A DNA stretch of 49,899 nt from Methyloversatilis sp. XJ19-49 (GTDB taxonomy: Bacteria > Pseudomonadota > Gammaproteobacteria > Burkholderiales > Rhodocyclaceae), in assembly GCF_024580145.1 (NCBI RefSeq), contig NZ_JANINI010000015.1, forward strand, positions 22,002 to 71,900. The letters are read 5' to 3'. This document shows, piece after piece, positions 24,844-32,734 of the stretch. The first letter of the stretch is position 1. Each line of letters begins with the position of its first letter. The position numbers were made by a program, and so were the translations under genes. A model generated the notes under the pieces. It made no database searches, was not told where the DNA came from, and saw only the letters and a program-made list of their open reading frames with translations.

Positions 24844-26298
24844 ATGAGCCTGCTCGATACGCCACTGGCCGTCGTCGATCTGGAAACGACAGGCGGCGAT
24901 CCGGCGCTTGATCGCATCACCGAGGTCGGCATCGTGCTGGTGGACGGGGACCGTCGCGTCGAATGGTCCAGCCTGGTCAATCCGGGCATCCCGATTCCAG
25001 GCAACATCCAGAATTTCACCGGCATCACCGACGACATGGTGCGCCGCGCCCCGAGCTTTGCCGACATCGCGCAGCAGGTGTCAGCGCTGCTGCGTGACCG
25101 TCTGTTCGTGGCCCACAACGCACGCTTCGACCACGGCTTCCTGCGCAACGAGTTCGCCCGTCTGTCGCTGTCCTTCGCGCCGCGCGTGCTGTGTTCGGTC
25201 AAGCTGTCGCGCGCGCTGTACCCCGGGCATCCGCGTCATGGGCTGGATGCCGTGATGGAGCGACTCGGGCTGCACTGCGATGCGCGTCACCGCGCACTGG
25301 GCGATGCCCGGGTGGTGTGTGACGTGCTCGACATCGTGAAGCGCGACTTTCCGGTCGTGCAGATCGATACGGCAATCCGCAAGGCCGGGCTCGCCGCCTC
25401 GCCGGTGCCCGGCGTCGCACCAGGCGCCGTGGGAGACCCGCCGGAGGCGCCGGGTGTGTATCTGTTTTATGGCGCACCTGCAGCGCCTGGCGATGCTGCA
25501 GACCTGTTGCCGGCAGCCGCTGAAACCCCGCTTTTTGTCGGGCGCAGCCGCAATCTGCGTGCGCGTGTGCTGTCCCACTTCAGCGGTCCGCAGAAGGCGG
25601 GTCAGGCGGCACGGCTTGCGCGCGAGACGCAGCGCGTCGAATGGACCGAGACAGCCGGCGAGCTGGGCGCATTGCTGCTCGAAGCGAAGCTCGTGAAACA
25701 GTTGCAGCCACCTTACAACAAGCCGCCGCGCGCGGCCGGTCCGGCTGTTGCGCTGCACGTGCGCGGGGGGCCGGGCAACGCGGTCGCCGCCGGAGAGGCG
25801 GCGCTGGTCGTGGTCGATCTTGACCGCGTCGCGCCGCAGCAGCTGAGCGGTCTGTATGGTCCGTTCCGCTCGCGCCGCGACTGCATGGCGGCGTTGCGCG
25901 AAATGGCGACAGCGTGGCAGCTGTGCCCGAAGCGCATCGGCCTGCAGGGGCACGAAAGACGCACTGCCGCCTGTGTGAACGTGCAGATCAAGCGCTGCCG
26001 CGGCGTCTGCTGCGGGCGCGAGGATGTGCGGCAGCACGATCTGCGGATGATGAGTGCACTGGACGGGCTGCGGGTGCCGGACTGGCCCTGGCCGGGCCGG
26101 GTGGTGGTACGCGAACGACGGCCCAGCGCACTGCGTGGCGATCGCCACTGGCTGTCCCACTGGTGCTACCTGGGCAGCGCAGCTGAAGAAGCGAATGCCT
26201 TGCCCGCAGGTGTCGTCGCGCGTTTCGACTACGACCACTACCGAATCCTGCGACGCCACCTTGATACGCTGCCGGTCGAGGCAGTCGAGCCGGCATAA
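24844..26298 (+). CDS. DnaQ-like 3'-5' exonuclease fused to GIY-YIG nuclease (UvrC/Cho-like) domain
   Basis: A 484-residue fusion. Residues 1 to about 175 are a DEDDh exonuclease: VDLETTG supplies D12 and E14, AHNARFDHGFLRNE supplies the middle Asp, and HRALGDA supplies the His and last Asp. After a linker, a GIY-YIG domain starts near residue 200 with GVYLFYG (GIY). It continues with LFVGRSRNLRARVLSHF (YIG replaced by FVG, Arg retained) and ELGALLLEAKLVKQLQPPYN, with the candidate catalytic Glu. The C-terminal part contains cysteines (CVNVQIKRCRGVCC) like those seen in UvrC/Cho-related proteins. The architecture suggests DNA repair, with incision and trimming in one chain. It converges on the GGDEF-EAL gene, leaving 13 bases between the stops. 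Confidence 0.88.
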   Translation: MSLLDTPLAVVDLETTGGDPALDRITEVGIVLVDGDRRVEWSSLVNPGIPIPGNIQNFTGITDDMVRRAPSFADIAQQVSALLRDRLFVAHNARFDHGFLRNEFARLSLSFAPRVLCSVKLSRALYPGHPRHGLDAVMERLGLHCDARHRALGDARVVCDVLDIVKRDFPVVQIDTAIRKAGLAASPVPGVAPGAVGDPPEAPGVYLFYGAPAAPGDAADLLPAAAETPLFVGRSRNLRARVLSHFSGPQKAGQAARLARETQRVEWTETAGELGALLLEAKLVKQLQPPYNKPPRAAGPAVALHVRGGPGNAVAAGEAALVVVDLDRVAPQQLSGLYGPFRSRRDCMAALREMATAWQLCPKRIGLQGHERRTAACVNVQIKRCRGVCCGREDVRQHDLRMMSALDGLRVPDWPWPGRVVVRERRPSALRGDRHWLSHWCYLGSAAEEANALPAGVVARFDYDHYRILRRHLDTLPVEAVEPA

Positions 26299-26311
26299 GG
26301 TGAAGCTGCGC

Positions 26312-28735
26312 TCAGTGCCGTCCGGCGAGCAACCGGCGCAGTGAGTCGAGCGGCATCGGCCGCGCAAACAGGAAGCCCTGTCCTTCGGCGCAGCCGAGAC
26401 TGCCTAGCAGTTCGGCCTGGGCATCCAGCTCTATTCCTTCGGCAATGGTGATCATGCGCAGCGATCTGCCCAGCGTGAGCATGGCATCGATCATGGCGCG
26501 TGCATCGTCGCTTTCGGTGAGGTCGATGATGAAGGAACGGTCTATCTTTATGCGGTCGATCGGCAAGCCGCGCAGCACGCTGAGCGACGAATAGCCGGTG
26601 CCGAAATCGTCGATGCTGATGGATACGCCAAGCCGCTTCAGAGCATCGAGTATGCCGGCACTGCGTTCAATGACCTGCAGCGTGGATTCGGTGATTTCCA
26701 GCTCCAGCGATGCGGCGGGGAAGCCGGTTTCGACCAGGACTTTGAGTACCTGGCCGACGAAGTCGTCGCGCAGGAACTGGCGTACCGACACATTCACCGC
26801 CAGCCGCATCTGCTGGCCCTCGCTGTCCGCGAGTCCGACGATGTCGTGGCAGGCGCGGCGCAGCACCCACAGCCCCATCGCCTCGATGATGCCGCTTTCC
26901 TCCGCCACCGGCACGAAGCGTGACGGCGACACCATGCCCCATTCCGGATGCGGCCAGCGCACCAGCGCTTCGACTCCGACGATGTGACGGTCGCTCAGAC
27001 GCAGCTGCGGCTGGTAGTGCACCTGCAGCGCATCGGCATCGATTGCGCGTCGCAAGCCCTGCTCCATCTGCATGCGCTCGTGCGTGCGCTCCGACATGTC
27101 TTCGGAAAAGAACTGGAAGCGATTGCGACCCTGTGACTTGGCCGAATACATCGCGATGTCGGCTGCGCGCATCAGTACGTTGCGGTCACTCCCGTGGTCA
27201 GGAAATATCGCGATGCCTATGCTGGCCGAAATGCGGATCTGCTCCTCTCCGAGGTCGAACGGAGCACTCAGCGCGTTGAGCAGTTTGAGCGCGAGGCGGG
27301 ATGCCTCGTCCGGCAGGGCGCTTCCGGCCAGCACGACGAACTCGTCCCCGCCGAGACGGGCCAGCGTATCGCTGCGGCGCAATGCAGTGCGCAGGCGCTG
27401 TGCCACGGTGCGCAGAAGCTGATCACCGACGGCATGGCCCAGCGTGTCATTCACCACCTTGAAGCTGTCCAGATCGAGAAACAGCAGAATGCAGCGCTGC
27501 TGCAGCCGACGTGCCTGTTCGATCGCCTGTTCGAAACGGTCGTCGAACAGCAGCCGGTTGGGCAGATTGGTCAGCGCGTCGTGATGTGCCAGATGGTTCA
27601 GCTTGGCTTCGATCTGGTGGATGGCCGTGAAGTCCGATAACGCCGTGACGAAGTGGGTGACTTCGCCGCTCTCACTGCGTACCGCACTGATGCTCTCCCA
27701 CGCTGGAAAGCTGTCGCCGGAGGCGCGGCGGCACTGCACCTCGCCTTGCCAGTAGCCGCTGCCGGCGGAGGCAACCAGTGCGCCGTAGAAGGCGTCGTCA
27801 TGGCCGGTGCCCAGTACCCGCTCGAGGTTGAGCGCGATCGCGTCACATTCCGCGTGGCCGGTAATGCGGGTGAAGGCCGAATTCACCGCAGCGATGCGCC
27901 GCTGCAGGTCGCAGATGGCGATGGCCTCCGCGGAGTTGTGGAACACCACGCTGGACTGGCGCAGCGCTGCTTCGTCGAGACGTCGCTGGGTCACATCCTG
28001 CAGGATGCCGACGATGCGCCGTTCGCTGTGCGACTCGCCGTACGCGCGGGCATGCGCCTCGAGGCTGCGAGATTCCCCATTGCCGGCGGTGCGGAACCCG
28101 ATGCGCACGGCGTCGCCGCGTTCCAGTGCCGAGTTCAGCGTTTCAGTAATGCGCGTCCGGTCGTCCGGATCGACCCGCGACAGAAAGATGTCCCAGTTTT
28201 CGTCCAGCGGCACAGGCCGGTCGCCGAACAGGCCGCGCAGGTGGCCATCGCCGTGCAGTCGCATCGAGTCGCCCTGCCACTCCAGCACGCCAAGCGAGGC
28301 GGCGTCCAGCGCAAGCTTGAACAGCTGTTCGCTGCGTTCGACGTTCGCCTCGACTTCACGACGCACCAGCGCCATCTGTATCGTTGCGTGCAGCTCACGC
28401 GCCTCGCATGGCTTGACCAGATAGCCGAAAGGCCGGCAGTCCATCGCCCGCTTTAGCGTGTCGTCCTCGGCGTAGGCAGTCAGGAACACCACCGGTACCT
28501 TGAGTCGAGCCTGCATCTGCAATGCGGCATCGATGCCGTCGAGCGCACCGTCAAGATGGATGTCCATCAGCACCAGATCGGGGGCTACGTCGACGACCCG
28601 GTCGACGGCCTGTTCGCCGCTGGCGAGCACGGCGCCGACCCGGTATCCGAATGACTGCAGCTGGTTTTTCAGATCGAAGGCGATGACCCGTTCGTCCTCG
28701 ACCAGCATCAGATTGATCGGGAGCGGAGCGTTCAT
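26312..28735 (-). CDS. Response regulator with PAS, GGDEF and EAL domains (c-di-GMP turnover)
   Basis: An 807-residue signalling protein. Residues 1-120 are a receiver domain with D58 as phosphoacceptor, acidic E13/D14 and K108. PAS regions span about 135-255 and 258-375. The GGDEF domain has the intact LGGDEF signature (462-466) preceded by an RRSD inhibitory-site motif (453-456). The EAL domain starts with VGVEALVRW (E589) and retains [10 protein letters not shown]. Both cyclase and phosphodiesterase sites therefore look functional, and phosphorylation at D58 probably shifts the balance. Its ATG overlaps the stop of the upstream histidine-kinase gene by four bases, making that kinase the probable partner. 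Confidence 0.92.
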   Translation of the reverse strand: MNAPLPINLMLVEDERVIAFDLKNQLQSFGYRVGAVLASGEQAVDRVVDVAPDLVLMDIHLDGALDGIDAALQMQARLKVPVVFLTAYAEDDTLKRAMDCRPFGYLVKPCEARELHATIQMALVRREVEANVERSEQLFKLALDAASLGVLEWQGDSMRLHGDGHLRGLFGDRPVPLDENWDIFLSRVDPDDRTRITETLNSALERGDAVRIGFRTAGNGESRSLEAHARAYGESHSERRIVGILQDVTQRRLDEAALRQSSVVFHNSAEAIAICDLQRRIAAVNSAFTRITGHAECDAIALNLERVLGTGHDDAFYGALVASAGSGYWQGEVQCRRASGDSFPAWESISAVRSESGEVTHFVTALSDFTAIHQIEAKLNHLAHHDALTNLPNRLLFDDRFEQAIEQARRLQQRCILLFLDLDSFKVVNDTLGHAVGDQLLRTVAQRLRTALRRSDTLARLGGDEFVVLAGSALPDEASRLALKLLNALSAPFDLGEEQIRISASIGIAIFPDHGSDRNVLMRAADIAMYSAKSQGRNRFQFFSEDMSERTHERMQMEQGLRRAIDADALQVHYQPQLRLSDRHIVGVEALVRWPHPEWGMVSPSRFVPVAEESGIIEAMGLWVLRRACHDIVGLADSEGQQMRLAVNVSVRQFLRDDFVGQVLKVLVETGFPAASLELEITESTLQVIERSAGILDALKRLGVSISIDDFGTGYSSLSVLRGLPIDRIKIDRSFIIDLTESDDARAMIDAMLTLGRSLRMITIAEGIELDAQAELLGSLGCAEGQGFLFARPMPLDSLRRLLAGRH

Positions 28736-29811
28736 GGCGTGCCTCGATTGGGCAGGGCTGCCGGGAAGGTGATGCGGTAATGGGCACCGCTCCCGGGCAG
28801 TATCTGCAGTTCGCCGTGCAACTGGTCTATCAGCAGGGGGACCAGCTGAAGCCCAAGCGACTTGACCGCGTCGAAATCGAAATCCGCCGGCAGGCCGATT
28901 CCGTCGTCGCGCACGGCGAGTGTCAGCCGCTGGTCGTTGCCGGACAAAGTGATGGTGATGTCGCCGCGGCGTTGCTCCGGAAAGGCGTGCTTGAAGGCAT
29001 TGGTGACCAGTTCGTTGACCATCAGCCCGCAGGGGATCGCGCGTTCCAGATCCAGGTACACCGGCTGTGCCGGTCGTTCGAGCTGCAGTTCGACACCATT
29101 CGAGCCGCTGCGATAGGTACCGCGCAACAGCTGGGCCAGGCGGTCGAGGTAGTCGCCGAGATCCATGCGCGAGAAATCCTTGCGCTCGTACAGCAGCTGG
29201 TGGGTCAGCGCCATTGCGCGAACGCGGTTCTGGCTTTCGTTCAGGATGTCGCGCACGCGCGGATCGTCTGCATTGTTGGCCTGCAGGTTCAGCAGGCTGG
29301 TGATGACCTGGAGATTGTTCTTGACCCGGTGATGAACCTCGTTGAGCAGCACCGTCTTCTCGAGCAGGGCTTGTTCCAGCACCTGCTGCGCGCGGCGTCG
29401 TTCGGTGATGTCGACGATCGAGGCCAGCACCATGACACCGTTGCCGGTGTCCATCGGATTGAGGCCGATCTCGACCGGGAATTCGCTGCCGTCGGCGCGG
29501 CAGGCGAACAGGTCACGGCCACCACCCATCGGTCGTGGGCTGGGTGACGAAAGGAAACTGTGGCGGAAGTCGGCGTGATGCGCACGCGTGGCGAAGGGCA
29601 CCAGCATGTCAACAGAGCGACCGATCAGTTCAGCGCGCGGATAGCCGAACAGCCTTTCCGTCTGTTCATTGACCAGTACCATCATGCCGTGGTCATCGAC
29701 CAGTACCATGGCGCTCGGGGCGTACTCGACGACGCGCCGGAATGCGTCGTCACTCATTTGCGGCATTGCCGCATTCTCGCGCCCGGGTGTGGTGTCGGCC
29801 CGAATGTCCAT
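28732..29811 (-). CDS. PAS-domain sensor histidine kinase (HisKA_2 type)
   Basis: A 359-residue cytoplasmic kinase with no membrane segment. A PAS domain covers about residues 22-138 ([13 protein letters not shown]). A HisKA_2 dimerisation domain follows, with [14 protein letters not shown] and the phosphoacceptor H160. The C-terminal HATPase domain keeps [12 protein letters not shown] (N box) and VRDDGIGLP (G box). Kinases of this type often act on unusual regulators or in light and redox signalling, but no flavin-binding LOV cysteine motif was identified. An in-frame ATG at 29853 has no ribosome site; the ATG at 29811 has GGGAGGA seven bases upstream and is chosen. It is coupled to the GGDEF-EAL response regulator. 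Confidence 0.9.
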   Translation of the reverse strand: MDIRADTTPGRENAAMPQMSDDAFRRVVEYAPSAMVLVDDHGMMVLVNEQTERLFGYPRAELIGRSVDMLVPFATRAHHADFRHSFLSSPSPRPMGGGRDLFACRADGSEFPVEIGLNPMDTGNGVMVLASIVDITERRRAQQVLEQALLEKTVLLNEVHHRVKNNLQVITSLLNLQANNADDPRVRDILNESQNRVRAMALTHQLLYERKDFSRMDLGDYLDRLAQLLRGTYRSGSNGVELQLERPAQPVYLDLERAIPCGLMVNELVTNAFKHAFPEQRRGDITITLSGNDQRLTLAVRDDGIGLPADFDFDAVKSLGLQLVPLLIDQLHGELQILPGSGAHYRITFPAALPNRGTP

Positions 29812-29906
29812 CGGCAGTCCTCCCTGCCTGACCAACGGCCAGGCTTCATTCATTCTGGATGCCGGTGGAGCTCAAAACAAGGTTGGCGTGAAAGCGTTCA
29901 GGCCGC

Positions 29907-29936
29907 AAAAAAAAGCCCCTGCACGCTGCAGGGGCT
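29907..29936 (-). terminator. Rho-independent terminator of the lptM-lysA-hslR-fae unit
   Basis: On the minus strand AGCCCCTGCA (29936-29927) pairs perfectly with TGCAGGGGCT (29923-29914) around a three-base loop. The stem runs into eight T residues (29914-29907). It begins 24 bases beyond the fae stop and is the clearest terminator in the window. Confidence 0.92.
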
Positions 29937-29959
29937 CTCGCTTGATGGACGCGTCGCGT

Positions 29960-30496
29960 TCAGGCGTCCGGGTCGTACATGCAGTGCTTGATCTTGTGGC
30001 GGTTGGCGATCAGCTCTTCCATCGTCGGCTTGCCGGTCATCGCACGCTGGATGGCCAGCTTCATCGCTTCGTAGTTGGTGCGGTACAGGTCCTTCATATC
30101 GAGGTTGGGGTCCTTGACCGCGTTCGGATCCAGCCACACCAGATCGATGATGACAAGTTCATCCACCAGCTCCTTCGGAATGACGCCTTCTGCGACGCTG
30201 TCGACGACTGCATCGGCGGTGGCCGACTGCACCACGCCGCCCAGCAGCTCCACAGTGCGCGAATTCTTGATCGTCACCTTGGGCACCATCATCGTCGCCG
30301 GCTTGGCCATCTGGTTGCAGTCGCGCACGGCCAGCATGCGGGTGTGGCCGGCCGTCTGACCCATCATCTGGGCGAAGGCCTGGCCGACCGGGCCGTCGAT
30401 CGAACCGATGACGATTTCCGGCATGGCGTCAGTGAACTGACCTTCCTTGGCGAAGACGGTGGCTTCACCGATCTTCATCACGATACGTTCGGACAT
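29960..30496 (-). CDS. Formaldehyde-activating enzyme (Fae) paralogue
   Basis: A 178-residue Fae-family protein, recognised from EIVIGSIDGPVGQAF, KVTIKNSRTVELLGG, the DAVAEGVIP-like DSVAEGVIPKE and NYEAMKLAIQRAMTGKP. Canonical Fae condenses formaldehyde with tetrahydromethanopterin using a histidine in an AHIDLIIG segment. Here the aligned position in AMPEIVIG is M25, so the catalytic His is missing. This resembles the divergent Fae2/Fae3 paralogues of methylotrophs, whose role is unclear to me. AAGGAA six bases before the ATG is a good ribosome site. It lies 60 bases after hslR and ends in a strong terminator. It supports a C1-metabolising host but is probably not the main Fae. Confidence 0.85.
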   Translation of the reverse strand: MSERIVMKIGEATVFAKEGQFTDAMPEIVIGSIDGPVGQAFAQMMGQTAGHTRMLAVRDCNQMAKPATMMVPKVTIKNSRTVELLGGVVQSATADAVVDSVAEGVIPKELVDELVIIDLVWLDPNAVKDPNLDMKDLYRTNYEAMKLAIQRAMTGKPTMEELIANRHKIKHCMYDPDA

Positions 30497-30556
30497 TTCG
30501 TTTCCTTTTCAACAGATCAAAAATCCGGTCTCCGCAAAACCCGGTCGGGCTGCAGC

Positions 30557-30970
30557 TCATTCGCCGCGAATTCTAGCGCGCAGGCGGTCGATTTCGCGGC
30601 GCTGTGTCTTGGTCGGCCGGCCGTGCAGGCCGACCGAAGGTTCCGGCTGCAACCGGCGCTGCTCGCGTGCTGCCTCGCGCGCCGCCACGCTTTCGGGCGT
30701 CTCTTCGTACAGCGTGCGTGCGACCTCGGCCGGGCCGCGCTTGCCCGACAGTGCCTGCACGATCACCGTGTAGCGCACCTCGCCGGTCTGGATGTCCAGA
30801 CGGTCGCCGATGCGCACTTCCCGTGACGGTTTGGCGCGCGCCTCATTGAGCTGGATGCGGCCGGCGTCGATCGCGTCGGCCGCCAGCGTGCGTGTCTTGA
30901 AGAAACGGGCCGCCCACAGCCACTTGTCCAGCCGCAGCCGCTCGCGCGTGTCATCGTTCGGCCCGCTCAT
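30557..30970 (-). CDS. hslR: Hsp15-like S4-domain RNA-binding protein
   Basis: A 137-residue S4-domain protein. RLDKWLWAARFFKTRTLA at residues 12-29 is the Hsp15 signature, followed by the GRIQLN and VRIGDRL strands of the S4 fold and a long basic C-terminal tail rich in Arg. In E. coli HslR binds free 50S subunits carrying a nascent chain and helps recycle stalled ribosomes. It starts four bases after the lysA stop and is followed at 60 bases by the fae paralogue. Confidence 0.9.
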   Translation of the reverse strand: MSGPNDDTRERLRLDKWLWAARFFKTRTLAADAIDAGRIQLNEARAKPSREVRIGDRLDIQTGEVRYTVIVQALSGKRGPAEVARTLYEETPESVAAREAAREQRRLQPEPSVGLHGRPTKTQRREIDRLRARIRGE

Positions 30971-30974
30971 CGCA

Positions 30975-32216
30975 TCACGGCAGCAGGCGCTCGCCCGCGT
31001 ACAGGTCTTCGATGCGCTCGCGGGCGCGGATCAGGTGACAGGTGTCGCCATCCACCATGACTTCGGCCGCGCGGGCGCGCGTGTTGTAGTTCGAACTCAT
31101 GGTCATGCCGTAGGCGCCGGCGGAAAAGATCGCCACCAGGTCTTCCGGCTCGACCGCCAGTTGGCGTGCGCGGCCGAGGAAGTCGCCGCTTTCGCACACC
31201 GGGCCGACCACGTCGTAGGTGTCGGGCGTGCCGTGCGGGCGCACTTCGGCGATGCGGTGGAATGCGTCGTACAGCGCCGGGCGGGCGAGGTCATTCATCG
31301 CCGCGTCGATGATGGCGAAGTTGCGGTCCTCTCCGCGCTTGAGGTACTCGACTTTCGACAGCAGCACACCGGCGTTGCCGACAAGCGAACGACCGGGTTC
31401 GAGCAGCAGCCTTTCCTTGCGACCGGCCAGCACGGACAGCAGGGGCGCGAGATAGTCGCGGGTAGCGGGTACCGCCTCGTCGTCATAGCGGATGCCGAGA
31501 CCGCCGCCCAGATCGAGATGGCGCAGTTCGATGCCGTCACGGTTCAGTGCTTCGGCCAGTGCGACCACCTTGGCGGCTGCTTCGGCGACCGGCGCCGGAT
31601 CGAGCAACTGCGAGCCGATGTGACAGGCGATGCCGCGGATGTCCAGCTGCGGCAGCTTCGCCGCGGCCAGATAGAGCGCGTGTGCGTCGGTGATCGGCAC
31701 GCCGAACTTGTTGCACTTCAGGCCGGTGGAAATGTAAGGGTGCGTTTTCGGATCGACATCCGGATTCACGCGCAGCGCAATCGGGGCGCGCTTGCCGAGA
31801 CGGCCGGCGACTTCGGCGAGGCGGTGCAGCTCGGGTTCGGATTCGACGTTGAAACAGTAGATGCCGTGTTCGAGCGCCGCGCGCATTTCATCGCGCGTCT
31901 TGCCGACACCGGAAAAGACGACCTTCGCCGGATCGCCGCCTGCCGCGATGACGCGTGCCAGTTCGCCGCCGGATACGATGTCGAAGCCGGTGCCAAGGCG
32001 CGCGAACAGATTCAGGATGGCGAGGTTCGAATTCGACTTTACCGCGTAGCACAGCATGGCGTCGCGCCCGGTCAGCGCCTTGGCGTAGGCTGCATGGGCG
32101 TCGGTCAGCGCTGCGCGGGAATAGACGAAGGTCGGGGTGCCGAACTCAGCGGCAATGCGTTCGAGCGAAATACCTTCGGCAAACAGGCTGCCATCGCGGG
32201 TTTCGAAGTGCTTCAT
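30975..32216 (-). CDS. lysA: Diaminopimelate decarboxylase
   Basis: A 413-residue PLP enzyme of the alanine-racemase fold-III type that makes L-lysine from meso-diaminopimelate. The PLP lysine is K60 in YAVKSNSN. HIGSQL, the glycine-rich DLGGGLGIRY phosphate-binding loop, EPGRSLVGNAG and the C-terminal catalytic CESGDFLG are all present. Length is normal. The ATG overlaps the lptM stop as ATGA, an arrangement common in proteobacteria. Confidence 0.95.
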   Translation of the reverse strand: MKHFETRDGSLFAEGISLERIAAEFGTPTFVYSRAALTDAHAAYAKALTGRDAMLCYAVKSNSNLAILNLFARLGTGFDIVSGGELARVIAAGGDPAKVVFSGVGKTRDEMRAALEHGIYCFNVESEPELHRLAEVAGRLGKRAPIALRVNPDVDPKTHPYISTGLKCNKFGVPITDAHALYLAAAKLPQLDIRGIACHIGSQLLDPAPVAEAAAKVVALAEALNRDGIELRHLDLGGGLGIRYDDEAVPATRDYLAPLLSVLAGRKERLLLEPGRSLVGNAGVLLSKVEYLKRGEDRNFAIIDAAMNDLARPALYDAFHRIAEVRPHGTPDTYDVVGPVCESGDFLGRARQLAVEPEDLVAIFSAGAYGMTMSSNYNTRARAAEVMVDGDTCHLIRARERIEDLYAGERLLP

Positions 32217-32398
32217 TGCGCAGGCACCTTGCTATCATTCTTTGATGGCGCTACCGAAGCGGGCGCCGGTGTATCAGGGACTGCGGCCGCAGGTGGCCGC
32301 ATCGTGTCCTTGGGCGGCAGAGTCAGGGGTCCCTTGGTGCCGCAACCTGCGAGTATCAGGGTCAGTGCGGCAATGCGCACGAGCGTGCTGGAAAACAT
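32213..32398 (-). CDS. lptM: LptM-like (LppL) small outer-membrane lipoprotein
   Basis: A 61-residue lipoprotein with a signal peptide ending in LAGC (C19) and the diagnostic GCGTKGPLTLP motif of LptM/YifL. The rest is a Pro/Ala-rich disordered tail. LptM helps the LptDE lipopolysaccharide translocon to mature. The gene is too small to identify without this motif, but its position just upstream of lysA is typical. Its start codon is only 15 bases from the divergent cyaY start codon. No Shine-Dalgarno sequence is evident. Confidence 0.88.
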   Translation of the reverse strand: MFSSTLVRIAALTLILAGCGTKGPLTLPPKDTMRPPAAAVPDTPAPASVAPSKNDSKVPAQ

Positions 32399-32413
32399 GT
32401 CAGGTAGCCGGTA

Positions 32414-32734
32414 ATGGATGAGAACGAATTTAACAAATTGGCCGATGCGACGCTGGCCGGGATCGAGCAGGCCGTGGAACGCAGCGGCGCCGACATCGAC
32501 TATGAACTGCAGGCCGGCGGCGTTCTTGAGCTCGAATTCGCCAACGGCTCGAAAATGGTGATCAACAGGCATGGCGTCGCCCAGGAAATCTGGGTGGCGG
32601 CGCGCTCGGGCGGCTTTCATTTCCGGCCGCAAGACGGTCGCTGGATCGGTACGCGCGACGGCGCCGAGTTGATGCAGGCACTGGAAACCCTGCTCAGCCA
32701 GCAGGCCGGCGAACCGGTGCGCCTGATGCCCTGA
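32414..32734 (+). CDS. cyaY: CyaY, bacterial frataxin
   Basis: A 106-residue frataxin homologue with the acidic first helix (MDENEFNKLADATLAGIEQAVE) used for iron and IscS binding. The central sheet is GVLELEFANGSKMVINRH, then EIWVAARSGGFHF, followed by a C-terminal helix. CyaY modulates iron-sulfur cluster assembly through the cysteine desulfurase. It is divergent from lptM, with 15 bases between start codons. Its 3' end overlaps the convergent mrcA gene by 41 bases. Confidence 0.93.
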   Translation: MDENEFNKLADATLAGIEQAVERSGADIDYELQAGGVLELEFANGSKMVINRHGVAQEIWVAARSGGFHFRPQDGRWIGTRDGAELMQALETLLSQQAGEPVRLMP

